Below, in pieces: positions 1-10,522 of a DNA stretch of 54,660 bases. Numbering within the stretch: the stretch's first letter is position 1; every line of letters begins with the position of its first letter. The DNA lies in assembly GCA_002786225.1 (NCBI GenBank), contig PEQN01000019.1, forward strand, positions 1 to 54,660, read 5' to 3'. The notes below the pieces were generated by a model. That model had not been told where the DNA came from. It worked only from the letters and a program-made list of their open reading frames with translations, and made no database searches. This DNA comes from Leptospira sp. GTDB lineage: Bacteria > Spirochaetota > Leptospiria > Leptospirales > Leptospiraceae. The translations under genes and the position numbers were made by a program.

Positions 1-2259
1 AAAAATATTGAATCTGTTATCGAAAGATTATGGAGAACTGGAGAAATTTATTTAAAAAAACCTGATGTTCAGTCAGAAATCCGAAACATTGAACACTACC
101 TTAAGAATGTATTTCCTTATGTAATACCTGTTCTTGATACTCGCTTAAAGCAAGCCTGGGAAGAAGCAGGCTTCTCTCCAAATTCTTTTCAAAATGCATC
201 TGATTTTCCTAAAATTAGTTTTGGGGATTGGGTGGGAGGTGATAGAGATGGACATCCCTTTGTGACACCTGAATTAACATCTTATGTTTTAGAACGTTTT
301 CGAAATTTATCCATAGATCTATACAATGAAAAATGTGTAGATCTCTCCAAAAATTTAAGCCTCTCAGATTATTTACAGAATGCACCTAAATCACTGTTAG
401 ATGCCATTAAAAAATATAGTACAAGTTTAGGTGAATTGGGAAGAGAATGCATTTTGAGAAATGCAGATGAGCCATGGAGGCAGTTTTGTAATTTAATCCG
501 CTATAGGTTGCCTTCTGAAGATAATAAGAAAATAGTAGCAAAAGAATTTTTGTATAAAAATAAATCTGAATTCATTCAAGATATTTCTTTACTTAGATCT
601 TCTTTAGAATCTGTGAAGGCATCTCGTTTGGTTGAAACGGAAATTTTCCCCTTAGAAAGATGGTTGATGGCTTTTGGATTTCATATGGCAAAGCTGGATA
701 TACGACAAAATTCAAGCTACCACGAAAAAGCCATAGATCAAATACTTTCCTCTGCAGGCATAAAGAATAGCAATTATTCGCTTTGGTCTGAATCAGATCG
801 ACTAGCATTTTTGGAAGAAGAGTTATCTAGTCCAAGACCATTTCTCTTGCCAAGCATTTCAGCAGGACAAGAGGCAGATAATCTTCTAGCTACGTACAGA
901 ACGATTCAAGCTCATATCCAAGCATATGGAGTAGAAGGAATCGGTTCTTTTATCATTAGTATGACTAGATCCTTATCCGATTTACTCTTGGTTTTCTTGT
1001 TCTTTCGAGAATCTGGAATTTTAGTAAAGACAGAGCAAGGTTTGGTCTCACCTATTCCTATAGTTCCACTCTTCGAAACAATAGATGATTTAGAGAATTC
1101 AACTGCAATACTAGACTCTTACTTGAGTAAAGAAATTGTAAAAAATAGCTTACTTTACAGAAAACAAATGGACAAATCATCCGAGGCTATACAGCAGATT
1201 ATGCTTGGATATAGTGACTCGAATAAAGACGGCGGAATTCTTGCAAGCCAGTGGAATCTTTATCTCACCCAAAATCGGTTAACTAAAATTGCTCAAAAGC
1301 ATGAAATCCAAATTAATTTCTTCCACGGAAGAGGAGGATCTATTAGCCGAGGAGGTGGTAAGACTCATCGTTTCCTAGATGCTTTACCCCATGAAAGCCT
1401 AACTGGAAATATACGAATGACTGTTCAAGGAGAAACTATAGCTCAGAAGTTTGCAAATAAGATTAATGCCGTTTATAATATGGAGTTATTTCTTGCTACA
1501 GCAACCAAGGTAACTGCAAGGCATAAATTTAGACCGAAGAAAAATCATCCTAGTGAAACTATAGTTGCAAAACTTGCAAAAAGATCAGGTGAGGTATATT
1601 CTGAACTTCTGAATGCAAAAGGATTTATTGAATTTTTTTCCCAAGCTACACCTATAGATGCAATAGAAAATAGTCGAATAGGTTCTCGCCCAACTCGTCG
1701 AACAGGAAGTAGAACCATTTCGGATCTCAGAGCTATTCCATGGGTCTTTAGTTGGAATCAATCCCGATTTTATCTTCCGAATTGGTATGGTTCTGGCAAA
1801 GCGCTACAGGAATTAAAAGAAGAATCTCCAGAGGAATTCTCTATACTACAAAATGAAGTGGAAGAATGGCATTTTCTAAAATATGCAATATTGAATGTAG
1901 AAACCGGCATTCATAGTGCTAAGCACTCGCAAATGGTAGCCTATTCACAATTGGTTGAAGATAAAGTTATTCGAGAGACTTTCTTAGCTTCTATAAGTGA
2001 AGAATTCAAAAGAACCCAAGCTATTTTGAATGAATTATTCCACAATGTCCCTGTTGAACAAAGAAGACCTAAAATGATACAAACTATTGCAATGCGAGAA
2101 AAATCCTTAGAAATTCTTCATGCTCACCAAATTTCTCTCTTAAAAAAATGGAGAGATTTAATAAAAAATGGAGCAGATGATAATGAAAAAGAAAATCTAT
2201 TGCAACCTCTTCTTCTTACAGTGAATGCTATAGCTAGCGGACTGAGAACTACAGGTTGA
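1..2259 (+). CDS. ppc: Phosphoenolpyruvate carboxylase (5' partial)
   Basis: Catalyses PEP + bicarbonate to oxaloacetate, an anaplerotic cytosolic reaction feeding the TCA cycle. The reading frame is open from base 1, so the gene starts before the window; GTG at 232 is internal, because the GGDRDG motif begins before it. About 752 residues are present of a family size near 900. Visible signatures are GGDRDGHPFVT (window residues ~78-88), FHGRGGSISRGGG near base 1321 (the catalytic FHGRGG loop), GSRPTRR with SDLRAIPWVFSW near 1681-1755, and the C-terminal end SGLRTTG, matching the conserved end of the family. It is convergent with the next gene across a 28-base gap. Identity is certain; only the N-terminus is unseen. 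Confidence 0.97.
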   Translation, partial: KNIESVIERLWRTGEIYLKKPDVQSEIRNIEHYLKNVFPYVIPVLDTRLKQAWEEAGFSPNSFQNASDFPKISFGDWVGGDRDGHPFVTPELTSYVLERFRNLSIDLYNEKCVDLSKNLSLSDYLQNAPKSLLDAIKKYSTSLGELGRECILRNADEPWRQFCNLIRYRLPSEDNKKIVAKEFLYKNKSEFIQDISLLRSSLESVKASRLVETEIFPLERWLMAFGFHMAKLDIRQNSSYHEKAIDQILSSAGIKNSNYSLWSESDRLAFLEEELSSPRPFLLPSISAGQEADNLLATYRTIQAHIQAYGVEGIGSFIISMTRSLSDLLLVFLFFRESGILVKTEQGLVSPIPIVPLFETIDDLENSTAILDSYLSKEIVKNSLLYRKQMDKSSEAIQQIMLGYSDSNKDGGILASQWNLYLTQNRLTKIAQKHEIQINFFHGRGGSISRGGGKTHRFLDALPHESLTGNIRMTVQGETIAQKFANKINAVYNMELFLATATKVTARHKFRPKKNHPSETIVAKLAKRSGEVYSELLNAKGFIEFFSQATPIDAIENSRIGSRPTRRTGSRTISDLRAIPWVFSWNQSRFYLPNWYGSGKALQELKEESPEEFSILQNEVEEWHFLKYAILNVETGIHSAKHSQMVAYSQLVEDKVIRETFLASISEEFKRTQAILNELFHNVPVEQRRPKMIQTIAMREKSLEILHAHQISLLKKWRDLIKNGADDNEKENLLQPLLLTVNAIASGLRTTG

Positions 2260-2287
2260 ATAAGCTACTTTATTAGAAGATTAGAAT

Positions 2288-2683
2288 TCAATAATCGATT
2301 TCACGATTTTTTACTTCCGCCTCTTGGGAAATTTTCTTCTTAAGTTTACGGAGTTTGTCTTTTTTGGATTTCTGAATTTTGGCGATTTTGATAGCCTGAG
2401 AAGACTTCATTCCTAATTCTCGGCGCTCTAATCGCTCACATAAGATGGCTCTAGCTTTGTATCTATTTAAACCTTGTGTTCTGTATACGGAACATTTAAT
2501 CTCTTCCCCGCTTGGCTTATGGTTTAGCCTAACTGCCGTATATACTTTGTTAACATTTTGTCCTCCATTTCCAGATCCTCTAGTGAAGCTTTCCACTAGA
2601 TCCGACTCAAGTATGCCAAGAGCTCGCATTTTTGCACGAAGGGCTTCCATTTTTTTTTCAGAGACGGGGAATTGAATATCCAT
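2288..2683 (-). CDS. Release-factor-like protein with GGQ domain
   Basis: 131 residues forming a stand-alone RF-1 catalytic domain. The GGQ motif at ~40-42 (GSGNGGQNVNKVYTAV) hydrolyses peptidyl-tRNA in this family. The segment after it (SGEEIKCSVYRTQGLNRYKA) resembles class I release factors and the C12orf65/mtRF-R group more than ArfB. A Lys-rich tail (~100-120) could thread into the ribosome. There is no codon-recognition domain, so it is probably a ribosome-rescue factor rather than RF1/RF2; this role is inferred. It is the last gene of the minus-strand run that starts at 5763. Confidence 0.85.
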   Translation of the reverse strand: MDIQFPVSEKKMEALRAKMRALGILESDLVESFTRGSGNGGQNVNKVYTAVRLNHKPSGEEIKCSVYRTQGLNRYKARAILCERLERRELGMKSSQAIKIAKIQKSKKDKLRKLKKKISQEAEVKNREIDY

Positions 2684-2709
2684 AGTCGTATTTAATGTCT
2701 ATACAATGC

Positions 2710-2728
2710 ACCCACTTGGTAAGTGGGT
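2710..2728. other. Perfect 8-bp hairpin between two minus-strand genes
   Basis: ACCCACTT and AAGTGGGT face each other across a 3-base loop in the 56-base gap between the hypothetical gene (ends 2740) and the GGQ-protein gene (starts 2683). No T-run follows on the minus strand, so it is a weak terminator, a processing site or a leader hairpin. Only the repeat itself is seen. Confidence 0.4.
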
Positions 2729-2739
2729 AATCGCAGTTT

Positions 2740-3435
2740 TTAATATTTCGATTCTGTTGTTTCTATTTCTACAATTTTACGCTTCAAATTAGATGCGACT
2801 TCGTAATTCTCAAGCGAGATAGCATTGAATTTCTTCAAGTAAAGTCCAACCAATTCATCCCCTTGGTTGCCTGGAAAATCCAAAGCCTTCTTGAAATTAT
2901 CCAAATCATATTGAGGGTGGTTGCTTGAAAATTTATGAACGATGCGATCCACTTTTAGTTGAGTAGCCTCTCTAGCAAGACCAGTTGATTTACGAAACTC
3001 CATAGATAGATTTGCAAGTGCTTCAAGATAGCCTTCCACTCCTTGGATATCTTTATCAATATCATTGTGTGGCTTCTTTTCTTTCGTTTTGCAAAATTCC
3101 ACATAACGCATAACAACTTGATTGAAACGCTCCATTTGATCTTGGATATAACGATTCGCTTCTTCTTTGTTCTCGGGAAGTTCAAAATCTGGAAGCCTTG
3201 CTATATCATAAGCTTCTAAATTGACATCGATTAGTTTCTTCAACTCATCCAAACTTGGAAGGGCTACAGGTGGAAAAGTGACTACAGGAAAATTATCGCC
3301 AAGCTTTAAGAAACTAACTACAACGTTGGATGCAATAATTCGTCCACCTGGTTGAACGGGATTTTCACCTATTACATTGCAATAGAGTATCAAATTCCCA
3401 GTAGGATTTTGTTTTGTTCCTTTTTCGAAAATCAT
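2740..3435 (-). CDS. Hypothetical protein with C-terminal UVR-like segment
   Basis: 231 residues with no recognised enzymatic motif. The first ~60 residues look beta-rich ([18 protein letters not shown], then a Pro-rich [11 protein letters not shown]) and the rest is strongly helical and charged. Near the C-terminus, [13 protein letters not shown] resembles the UVR motif of UvrB/UvrC and of ATP-dependent protease partners (a short helical hairpin). There is no signal peptide, so it is probably cytosolic. It lies 60 bases downstream of mrp on the same strand and probably shares its transcript. The role is unknown; the UVR resemblance is by eye only. Confidence 0.8.
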   Translation of the reverse strand: MIFEKGTKQNPTGNLILYCNVIGENPVQPGGRIIASNVVVSFLKLGDNFPVVTFPPVALPSLDELKKLIDVNLEAYDIARLPDFELPENKEEANRYIQDQMERFNQVVMRYVEFCKTKEKKPHNDIDKDIQGVEGYLEALANLSMEFRKSTGLAREATQLKVDRIVHKFSSNHPQYDLDNFKKALDFPGNQGDELVGLYLKKFNAISLENYEVASNLKRKIVEIETTESKY

Positions 3436-3495
3436 AATTCCCCCTACGAAACTAATCTGACTACAGAAAATGAATGAAAGACAAGCATTTTTTCC

Positions 3496-4545
3496 TTAAT
3501 CCCATTCTGCTATAGATGTTTGGAGATTTTTTAAGATTCCAGCATAAGAGGCAGCAATCTTCCCTTCCTTCTCTTGTAAAGTTACAGGAAGACCTGATTC
3601 TCCTGATTTCATGATTTCTAAGGTAATTGGCACCGAACCGAGCACATTTACTTTGAGAGAATCAGCCAATTTTTTACCCCCGCCCTGAGAGAAAATGGCA
3701 GAACTATGACCGCAGTTCGGACAAATGAACTCACTCATGTTCTCAACTATGCCCATGACTGGAACTTTTACTTGAGCAAGCATTGCCGCAGCTCTACTTG
3801 CATCAAGTAGTGCAATATCTTGTGGCGTTGTCACAAGGACAGCTCCATCCAGGTCAATCAATTGAGCCAAAGAGAGTTGCACATCCCCAGTTCCGGGTGG
3901 AAGATCTATAAAGAGAAAATCCAATTCACCCCATACCACATCATATAAAAATTGCTCTACTGCCTTTCCAAGCATAGGTCCTCTCCATACAACGGGTTGG
4001 TCATCATTGATAAGAAAAGAAAAAGAAATAATTTTTATACCACCTTTATCTATGGGAAAAATTCTATCATCTTCTACTTTCAAAGGAACACGACCATTGA
4101 TACCAAACATCTTGCCGATTGAAGGTCCATAGATATCTGCATCCATAATTCCGACCTTAAGCCCCGCATTCACAGCAGCTGCCGCTAGGTTAGCTGTCAC
4201 AGTGGACTTTCCTACTCCACCCTTTCCTGAGCCAACAGCGATTACTTTCTTAACTCCAGGTATTCTATTCCCATCTTCTAATTTAAAATTCTGATCCACT
4301 TCAAATTTGATTTTGATCTTTCCGACTCCATCCATCTTAGAGAGAACTTGTCGAATCTGTGCTTCTAATCCGATTTGCATTCGGCGGTCTGCATTAGGAG
4401 TTTTGATATTGAGATCAATTCCTTCAGAAGTTGGTTGCAAATTAGAGATCATTCCTAAAGAAACAATATCTTTCTTTAACTCAGGATGCTTTACTTCTAA
4501 GAGTTTCTTCTGGATGAGGTTGATATCTGGTTTAATTTCTGACAT
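3496..4545 (-). CDS. mrp: Mrp/ApbC/NBP35-type Fe-S cluster carrier ATPase
   Basis: 349 residues. An N-terminal MIP18/DUF59-like domain (~10-85) is followed by a deviant Walker [12 protein letters not shown] (~105-115), [10 protein letters not shown], the Walker B region [12 protein letters not shown], and the C-terminal CPNCGHS pair of cysteines that holds a bridging [4Fe-4S] cluster in the family. It is expected to deliver Fe-S clusters in the cytosol. The Shine-Dalgarno AAGGAAA overlaps the stop of the upstream metallophosphoesterase (10-base gap), supporting ATG at 4545 and co-translation. The domain architecture is the usual one for bacterial Mrp. Confidence 0.95.
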   Translation of the reverse strand: MSEIKPDINLIQKKLLEVKHPELKKDIVSLGMISNLQPTSEGIDLNIKTPNADRRMQIGLEAQIRQVLSKMDGVGKIKIKFEVDQNFKLEDGNRIPGVKKVIAVGSGKGGVGKSTVTANLAAAAVNAGLKVGIMDADIYGPSIGKMFGINGRVPLKVEDDRIFPIDKGGIKIISFSFLINDDQPVVWRGPMLGKAVEQFLYDVVWGELDFLFIDLPPGTGDVQLSLAQLIDLDGAVLVTTPQDIALLDASRAAAMLAQVKVPVMGIVENMSEFICPNCGHSSAIFSQGGGKKLADSLKVNVLGSVPITLEIMKSGESGLPVTLQEKEGKIAASYAGILKNLQTSIAEWD

Positions 4546-4555
4546 GAGAATTTCC

Positions 4556-5515
4556 TTATGAGTATATTATACTATTACTTAGTTCGAATTGTTGTCTATG
4601 TGAGTTGAAGATATATCTTTCAGAAGTCCAATCGTTCTTATTGTCCTTATTAAAAAAATGAAAACCACTTTTATGATGGCTATCAGATATTCTTGTTGAG
4701 GATGCTGAATTAATAACATAAAAGGGAACATTTTCATCAGGAGTCTTGACCCAATTGGTATGTAAATGTCCATGAAAATAAGCTATTGGTGGATTCGATT
4801 TTAAAATTTGAATGATACTTTCTCTGTTTCTCATCTTATGGTGGTTAGATTCTTGGCGATCTTTTGGATTCCAGATTGGGTGATGACAGACAAGCATATA
4901 TTCACTCTTCTTAGACTGACTCATAATATCCAAAGTTTTTTGAGCAACCAATGGATGAAGAAGGCCCTGTGCATTCATAGCAGGAAGTAATAAATTGGAA
5001 TCCCATCCAATAAATTTCATAGAAGCTATTGTCTTCATCCGCAAATACAGACTCGCTCTATTGAAATCGAAGGATTCTGTGAGATTTCCCTGCTTTTCCA
5101 TTTCAGGCTCTGTGATCCTAGCCTTATGAGCTTCCATAGGATTTTGAACATCAATTTCTATCTTATCACCAAGATATTCTGAAAAATTCTTTTCGAAGTA
5201 ATCCTCGGTTATTGACTTTTTCGTATATCTATCGTGATTGCCTGGTATCATAAAGGTTCTTTCATCTAATATTGGTGAAAGTATTTCTTTAGCTATTTCA
5301 AATTCTTTGGGATGGGAAACATTCGTAATATCCCCTGAAATAATTAGCGCATCATATTTAAGATTACGAATCGTTTCCACTAAAATTTTATGTTGCAAAT
5401 GTTTCTTTCGCCTGCGTAGGTAAAAGTTCGCATAACCAACCAAAGACTTCCTTCTTAAAGTAAAAGGATTTAATAAAGTGGGAAAATGCAGATCCGATAT
5501 ATGAAGTATTTTCAT
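4556..5515 (-). CDS. Calcineurin-like metallophosphoesterase
   Basis: 319 residues with all five metal-site motifs in order: DLH (HISDLHFP, ~6-13), GDITN (~60), GNHDR (~95), CHHPIWN, and GHLHT near the C-terminus. These bind a di-metal centre that cleaves phosphomono- or diesters. The cyclic-nucleotide phosphodiesterase/CpdA-like subgroup is the nearest guess, but the substrate cannot be read from the sequence. There is no signal peptide. Its ATG overlaps the stop of the lipoyl-domain gene (ATGA at 5512-5515), and mrp follows after 10 bases, so the three are probably one operon. Confidence 0.9.
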   Translation of the reverse strand: MKILHISDLHFPTLLNPFTLRRKSLVGYANFYLRRRKKHLQHKILVETIRNLKYDALIISGDITNVSHPKEFEIAKEILSPILDERTFMIPGNHDRYTKKSITEDYFEKNFSEYLGDKIEIDVQNPMEAHKARITEPEMEKQGNLTESFDFNRASLYLRMKTIASMKFIGWDSNLLLPAMNAQGLLHPLVAQKTLDIMSQSKKSEYMLVCHHPIWNPKDRQESNHHKMRNRESIIQILKSNPPIAYFHGHLHTNWVKTPDENVPFYVINSASSTRISDSHHKSGFHFFNKDNKNDWTSERYIFNSHRQQFELSNSIIYS

Positions 5516-5763
5516 GAAGTCTTAGTAGCAAGTCTACCGAGGATGTCCCCCTTTTTCACTTGGGAACCCTCAGGGAAATATATTTCATCTAAGCTTCCTT
5601 CTACGGGAGACTCAACTGGGAAGGAAGCCTTATCTGTCACCAATTCTAAAATTTCTTGTCCTTCAGAGACTAAATCTCCTAGCTTCAGATACCATTTAAC
5701 GAGCTCGATTTTGTCCGAATCCCCTAGGTCTGGAGTTTTTAGGTCGAAAGTTCTTTTTTCCAT
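5512..5763 (-). CDS. Stand-alone lipoyl/biotinyl-attachment domain protein
   Basis: 83 residues from the ATG at 5763, which follows an AGAAAGAG Shine-Dalgarno. The frame is open further upstream to 5859, but those residues do not fit the fold and would run into the divergent gene. It is a single biotinyl/lipoyl domain with the lipoylation hairpin [15 protein letters not shown] (modified Lys ~45) and the usual GD..GD pattern ([18 protein letters not shown]). Dihydrolipoamide acyltransferases carry this as an N-terminal domain; here no catalytic domain follows. It could be a small carrier for a lipoate-dependent complex encoded elsewhere. It is first in the operon with the metallophosphoesterase. 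Confidence 0.85.
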   Translation of the reverse strand: MEKRTFDLKTPDLGDSDKIELVKWYLKLGDLVSEGQEILELVTDKASFPVESPVEGSLDEIYFPEGSQVKKGDILGRLATKTS

Positions 5764-5832
5764 AGCTCTTTCTAAATTTCCTTGCTTTATAGGGCAATTT
5801 TGTGACACTGAACTGGAAAGAATCTTTTTTTT

Positions 5833-6672
5833 ATGCAATCTGAAAAAAAAATGTACCAAGGCGAAGAAATCCTATCACATCTCGACGAGATCACCAAAAG
5901 AAATTATTTACATTTTGAACTCAGGGGTCTAACCAAACCTACTAGAGATATACTCAACGAAGTCATCCAAGGAATTTTAACTAAAATCGAAGCAAATCCT
6001 CTAGCTTCCTTCCACTTATTCAGTGGTCTTATGGAAGCTCTTCTCAATGCAGTGAAAGGAAATTTGAGACATGTAATTTTCAAAGATGAACTCTTTCAGA
6101 AGATTAGCAAATCCAAGGATACGGAATCTAAGCAAGAAGCAGAAGAACTTCTGAATGTTATTTTAGATACCAGCCCACTTCGAGATGCTATGCAAAGGTA
6201 TGTTGTTCCTGAAAAGCTCAAGAAAACAGTTCAAAAGATTCTACAGCTCCAAGACAAAACTCGTTCTCGTAAGATCAATTTATCTGATCCAGAAATTTCT
6301 TTCATGAATGAAGTTAAAAGTAAAATTACTAAAAATGATCAGAAAATTTCCATGAAGATTCGTATTTCTGACAAAGAATTGTACATACGAATTCGTAATG
6401 ATGCTCCCATATTAGGTTTAGATTATAAACGTATTGAAGCCTCCAGAGAAAAACATGCGGTTCTAGCCAAAGAAGGTAGATCTACCGAGTTCTTTCGACC
6501 AGACTTCTTAGATGAGAAGGAATCTGCTGGTTTTGGTATTGCTATGATAGATGAAGGATTTTATAACATGGGAATTGATCCTTTAGAAAATTTTACTATT
6601 GTAACAAGCAATCATACCACAACAGCCTATCTCACTTATCCTATCGACGCACTCCAAAAAATGGATTTTTAG
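5833..6672 (+). CDS. GHKL-type ATP-binding protein (HATPase_c-like)
   Basis: 279 residues. The C-terminal two thirds carry features of a Bergerat ATP fold: an N-box-like [12 protein letters not shown] (Glu68/Asn72), IRNDAPIL in a position like the DxGxG loop, and [18 protein letters not shown] like the G2 box. There is no dimerisation/phospho-acceptor His helix and no membrane segment, so it is not an ordinary sensor kinase; a serine kinase/anti-sigma-like or regulatory ATPase role is inferred. ATG at 5833 is used (GGAAAG 12 bases upstream); ATG at 5851 is an alternative. It is divergent from the lipoyl gene and followed at once by pabBC in the same frame. Confidence 0.75.
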   Translation: MQSEKKMYQGEEILSHLDEITKRNYLHFELRGLTKPTRDILNEVIQGILTKIEANPLASFHLFSGLMEALLNAVKGNLRHVIFKDELFQKISKSKDTESKQEAEELLNVILDTSPLRDAMQRYVVPEKLKKTVQKILQLQDKTRSRKINLSDPEISFMNEVKSKITKNDQKISMKIRISDKELYIRIRNDAPILGLDYKRIEASREKHAVLAKEGRSTEFFRPDFLDEKESAGFGIAMIDEGFYNMGIDPLENFTIVTSNHTTTAYLTYPIDALQKMDF

Positions 6673-6744
6673 AAGATAGAACTTTTCTTTGAAGATACGA
6701 AATCCATTCCAGGTAGAACGGATAAACTTATATTTAACTATCCT

Positions 6745-8523
6745 TTGGAAACATTTGTTCCCAAGAATGAATTTGAATTCTTTCGAGATCTCAAGAAACT
6801 AGAAAGTATTTATAAATCGAATCAATACTATATTGCAGGTTATATCAGTTATGAAGCTGGATATTTTCTTGAAGAAAAACTTTCCAAACTTCGGGCAAGT
6901 TTTTATCCAGAAGGGATCTTTCATCTTTCAGTCTTCGAAAATCCTAGAAGAACAATTTTCCAATCCACTCAATCATATCAAACAAAAGCCGTTAGCGTGC
7001 AAAATGTCCGATATGGTATCAGTGAAAAGGAATATAAACAAAAAATTGAAAGAATTCAAGATTTTTTAACAAAAGGTGAAAGCTACCAAATTAATTTTAC
7101 CTTTCCTGTAAGATTTGAAACCAATACATCTGCCTTAGAATTTTATAAAAACTTAAAGCTAAAACAATCTGTTGCTTACGGTGCCTTCATGGATCTTGGT
7201 GAATCCCAGATTCTATCTCTTTCGCCTGAGCTTTTCCTTAAATTCGAAAATGGTAGAGTCTTAGCAAAACCCATGAAGGGCACAGCAAAGCGTTCCCCAC
7301 TTCCCGAAATAGACGAATGGATAAGCCACTCCTTATTTTCTTCTGAGAAAAATAGAGCAGAAAATTTGATGATCACTGATTTGATACGCAATGACATAGG
7401 TAGATACTCTGAAATTGGCTCAGTCAAGGTCTCTTCCTTATTTGAAATTGAAACGTTTGAAAGCATACACCAAATGACAAGTTCTGTAGAATCCAAGCTA
7501 GCATCCGATTTTACATTTTGGGATTTATTTTGGGGAATGTTTCCTTGTGGCTCAGTCACAGGAGCACCTAAGATTCGTTCTATGGAAATTATTCAAGCCT
7601 TAGAACATGAGCAAAGAGGAATTTATACCGGATCGATTGGCTATTTTGCACCCAAGAACTCCAAAGAAAGAAGTCTATGGAATATTGCGATTCGTACTAT
7701 AGAATTCAGAAATGGAAGTTGTAAATTGGGCATAGGTTCTGGAATTACGATTGAATCTCAGGCTGAAGAAGAATGGAGAGAATGTCAAAGTAAACTTCGA
7801 TTTATTGGGATTCAGCAAAATCTAGATTCTAGTTCCGATGAACAAAAAACTGACAACTCTACTATGTACGAGCAAGATTGGATTACAGATGATTTTAAGC
7901 TCTTTGAAAGTATAGGCTGGACAGGGAATAGATTTAAGCTCTTAAACTACCACAGATCGAGAATTCAAAAGTCTGCAAAATACTTTGGAATTCCATTCAA
8001 TGCAAGCCTTTGGACTAAACATCTTAACGATTTTGTAAAATCCAAGGAAAGTATTTCTGGGAGAATAAAGTACAATTTGTACAAAGATGGATCGTATAAG
8101 ATAATCTTTTTCCCTATGGATTTTAAGAAAAAACAAAAAGACAAAAGATTACCAATCAACAAAATCCAAATTTCCGAAAAAATCATCCATTCTGATTCAC
8201 TCTATCTCTACCACAAGACTAGCTTTCGCAAAATCTATGATGAATCCTATAAAACTAAAAAGGAATTCTATGATATACTTTTCATAAACGAGAGAAAAGA
8301 ATTAACGGAATCCTGTGTTCATAATATATTCCTGAAAATGGATGGGATCTATTTTACTCCCAGCATTGATTCAGGAATTCTAAGAGGAACACTAAGAGCA
8401 TACTGCCTAAAGAAATTTCCTAGATGGTTTCAAGAAAAAATTCTTGTCCCAGAGGATTTGCTTAAGGCAGATAAAATCATTCTTGGAAATTCTGTTCGTG
8501 GCTTTACAGAATGTATTTACTAA
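6745..8523 (+). CDS. pabB: Fused aminodeoxychorismate synthase (PabB) and ADC lyase (PabC)
   Basis: Bifunctional folate-pathway enzyme: chorismate + ammonia to aminodeoxychorismate, then to p-aminobenzoate + pyruvate. The N-terminal half has the chorismate-binding motifs [21 protein letters not shown] and [15 protein letters not shown]; the C-terminal ~230 residues are PabC-like ([23 protein letters not shown]). The coordinate given uses TTG 6745, but PabB-like residues (ELFFEDTKSIPGR) continue in frame upstream to 6676, just after the previous gene's TAG, with no ATG, GTG or TTG. The true start is therefore probably upstream, perhaps ATA 6676 or ATT 6706. The 3' end overlaps hslU by 20 bases on the opposite strand. 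Confidence 0.92.
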   Translation: METFVPKNEFEFFRDLKKLESIYKSNQYYIAGYISYEAGYFLEEKLSKLRASFYPEGIFHLSVFENPRRTIFQSTQSYQTKAVSVQNVRYGISEKEYKQKIERIQDFLTKGESYQINFTFPVRFETNTSALEFYKNLKLKQSVAYGAFMDLGESQILSLSPELFLKFENGRVLAKPMKGTAKRSPLPEIDEWISHSLFSSEKNRAENLMITDLIRNDIGRYSEIGSVKVSSLFEIETFESIHQMTSSVESKLASDFTFWDLFWGMFPCGSVTGAPKIRSMEIIQALEHEQRGIYTGSIGYFAPKNSKERSLWNIAIRTIEFRNGSCKLGIGSGITIESQAEEEWRECQSKLRFIGIQQNLDSSSDEQKTDNSTMYEQDWITDDFKLFESIGWTGNRFKLLNYHRSRIQKSAKYFGIPFNASLWTKHLNDFVKSKESISGRIKYNLYKDGSYKIIFFPMDFKKKQKDKRLPINKIQISEKIIHSDSLYLYHKTSFRKIYDESYKTKKEFYDILFINERKELTESCVHNIFLKMDGIYFTPSIDSGILRGTLRAYCLKKFPRWFQEKILVPEDLLKADKIILGNSVRGFTECIY

Positions 8524-9943
8524 GATCCTTATCTTCCACAATCTCTTGCAACTTAGTACGAACAAAGGCTTCATCGACATAGACTTTTTTATCGTCAGGT
8601 GCAAGGTCAGGTGCATCAAAAGAAATATCCTCTAGAAGTTTCTCCATAATAGTATTCAGACGTCTTGCGCCAATGTTCTCATTTTTTTCATTCATCTCAA
8701 AGGCGAGTTTCGCAATTTCAGCTATTCCATCTTTTGCAAATACTAAACTCACACCCTCTGTCCCAAGTAGTGCTTCATACTGGCGTGTAAGAGAAGATTT
8801 CGTTGCAGTGAGAATTTTCACAAAGTCGTCCATAGATAATTTTTCTAATTCGACACGAATTGGAAATCTTCCTTGCATTTCAGGAATCAAATCAGAAGGC
8901 TTAGACATATGAAAAGCACCAGCGGCAATAAATAAAATATGATCGGTCTTAATTGGACCGAGCTTTGTGCTAACAGTTGCTCCTTCTACGATAGGAAGTA
9001 AATCTCTTTGTACCCCCTCTCTGGAGACATCTGCACCAGCTCTGGATTCCCTGCCTGCTATCTTATCAATTTCATCTAAGAAAATAATTCCCATTTCTTC
9101 TACGCGCTTCTTGGCTTCTGATTGCACCTTATCTGGATCTAGTAGCTTATCTGCTTCTTGGTCGGCAAGTGATTGGAAGGCATCCTTAATTTTCATCTTT
9201 TTCTTCTTGGATTTCTTAGGCATGAGATCTCCAAGAACATTTTGCAATTGGTTATCAAGATCTTCCATATTCCCAGCTCCAAAGACTTGCAGCATAGGCA
9301 TACCACTACCACTTGCTTGGGGAGTATCTATTTCAACTTCTTGCTCATCTAATTTGCCTGCTTTTAATTTATTTCGCATCATCTCTCTGCTAGCCACATA
9401 ACGAGCATTTGGATCTTCGGGACTATCTTGAAATCCGATAGGTGATGCTGTGGCTCCCAGGGGACTATGAGCACTGGTTTGGTTGGCTGCTGAAGTGGGA
9501 GGAGCAGGAAGCAAAATATCTAGTAAAAGTTCTTCCGCTTTTTCCTTAGCCTTGTCTGTAACTCTTTCCTTGAATTCTTGTTTTACCATATTCAAAGAAA
9601 TATTGGCAAGATCTCGAATCATAGATTCCACATCTCGACCTACATATCCAACTTCTGTATACTTAGTAGCTTCAACCTTAATAAAGGGAGCTCCGCATAA
9701 TTTAGAAAGGCGTCTTGCAATTTCTGTCTTACCAACTCCTGTTGGTCCTATCATGATTATATTTTTAGGATAGACCTCTTCACGCATTTCGCCGTCAAGT
9801 TTACGCCTTCTAGTTCGGTTGCGAAGAGCTATAGCAACGGCACGCTTTGCATTTTTCTGACCAATGATATGCTCATCTAATTTTTCTACAGTTTCTCTGG
9901 GTGTAAGTTCAATTTCGCTAGGATGTATTTCGTTTGGTTCCAT
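8504..9943 (-). CDS. hslU: HslU, ATPase subunit of the HslUV protease
   Basis: 479 residues of an AAA+ unfoldase that feeds substrates to HslV in the cytosol. N-terminal [17 protein letters not shown] is typical. Walker A GPTGVGKT is at ~66-73, and the family motif [19 protein letters not shown] follows. A variable I-domain (~110-270, including a Gln/Ser/Pro-rich and Lys-rich part) precedes Walker [11 protein letters not shown] and [20 protein letters not shown]. The end DLSKYIL is the C-terminal tail that docks into HslV. It lies 24 bases after hslV, completing xerC-hslV-hslU, the order also known from Bacillus (codV-clpQ-clpY). Confidence 0.97.
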   Translation of the reverse strand: MEPNEIHPSEIELTPRETVEKLDEHIIGQKNAKRAVAIALRNRTRRRKLDGEMREEVYPKNIIMIGPTGVGKTEIARRLSKLCGAPFIKVEATKYTEVGYVGRDVESMIRDLANISLNMVKQEFKERVTDKAKEKAEELLLDILLPAPPTSAANQTSAHSPLGATASPIGFQDSPEDPNARYVASREMMRNKLKAGKLDEQEVEIDTPQASGSGMPMLQVFGAGNMEDLDNQLQNVLGDLMPKKSKKKKMKIKDAFQSLADQEADKLLDPDKVQSEAKKRVEEMGIIFLDEIDKIAGRESRAGADVSREGVQRDLLPIVEGATVSTKLGPIKTDHILFIAAGAFHMSKPSDLIPEMQGRFPIRVELEKLSMDDFVKILTATKSSLTRQYEALLGTEGVSLVFAKDGIAEIAKLAFEMNEKNENIGARRLNTIMEKLLEDISFDAPDLAPDDKKVYVDEAFVRTKLQEIVEDKDLSKYIL

Positions 9944-9967
9944 TAATAGTATTAGACTCTTTGGATT

Positions 9968-10522
9968 TTATTCAATGACTTCAATCGTTAAAGAATGATT
10001 GGTATATATACAAATATCAGCAGCAATTTTCATTGCCTTTTCTACTATCTCTTTTGCACTAAAATCTGTGTTCTCATACAAGGCTCTGGCAGCTGAAAGT
10101 GCATAATTGCCTCCCGAACCTATGGCAAGTACTCCATCATCCGGTGAAATTACATCTCCTGTTCCCGATATGAGAAAAGACTCTGTAGCATCAGCAACAA
10201 TGAGAAGAGCTTCTAATCTTCTCAGCATACGATCTGTTCTCCACTCACGAGCCATTTCTACAGCAGCACGAGACAAAGAGCCATTGAATTCAATAATTTT
10301 TTTCTCAAATAACTCGAATAAGGTGAAAGCATCAGCAGCAGAACCTGCAAAACCAGATGCTATCTTTCCATTAAAAAGTTTTCTTACTTTCTTTGCAGAA
10401 TGTTTCATAACAGTCTGTCCCATAGAGACTTGACCATCTCCACCTATCGCTACCTTGCCATTCTTACGAACACAGAGTATGGTTGTGGATCGAAATTTTC
10501 TATCCTCTGTCCAATTTTGCAT
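9968..10522 (-). CDS. hslV: HslV, protease subunit of HslUV
   Basis: 184 residues from ATG 10522; a longer frame to 10570 has an unlikely N-terminus. It is a threonine peptidase forming the double hexamer of HslUV. The catalytic N-terminal Thr should be the first Thr of [14 protein letters not shown] (~13), which implies removal of a 12-residue propeptide. Other family segments are [49 protein letters not shown] and IGSGGNYAL. The start lies 23 bases inside the 3' end of xerC, which suggests translational coupling. No strong Shine-Dalgarno is seen at this start. Confidence 0.96.
   Translation of the reverse strand: MQNWTEDRKFRSTTILCVRKNGKVAIGGDGQVSMGQTVMKHSAKKVRKLFNGKIASGFAGSAADAFTLFELFEKKIIEFNGSLSRAAVEMAREWRTDRMLRRLEALLIVADATESFLISGTGDVISPDDGVLAIGSGGNYALSAARALYENTDFSAKEIVEKAMKIAADICIYTNHSLTIEVIE

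Noticed and set aside
5764..5859. N-terminal extension of the lipoyl protein
   Set aside because: The extra 32 residues do not fit a lipoyl domain, run into the divergent gene, and ATG 5763 has a ribosome site.
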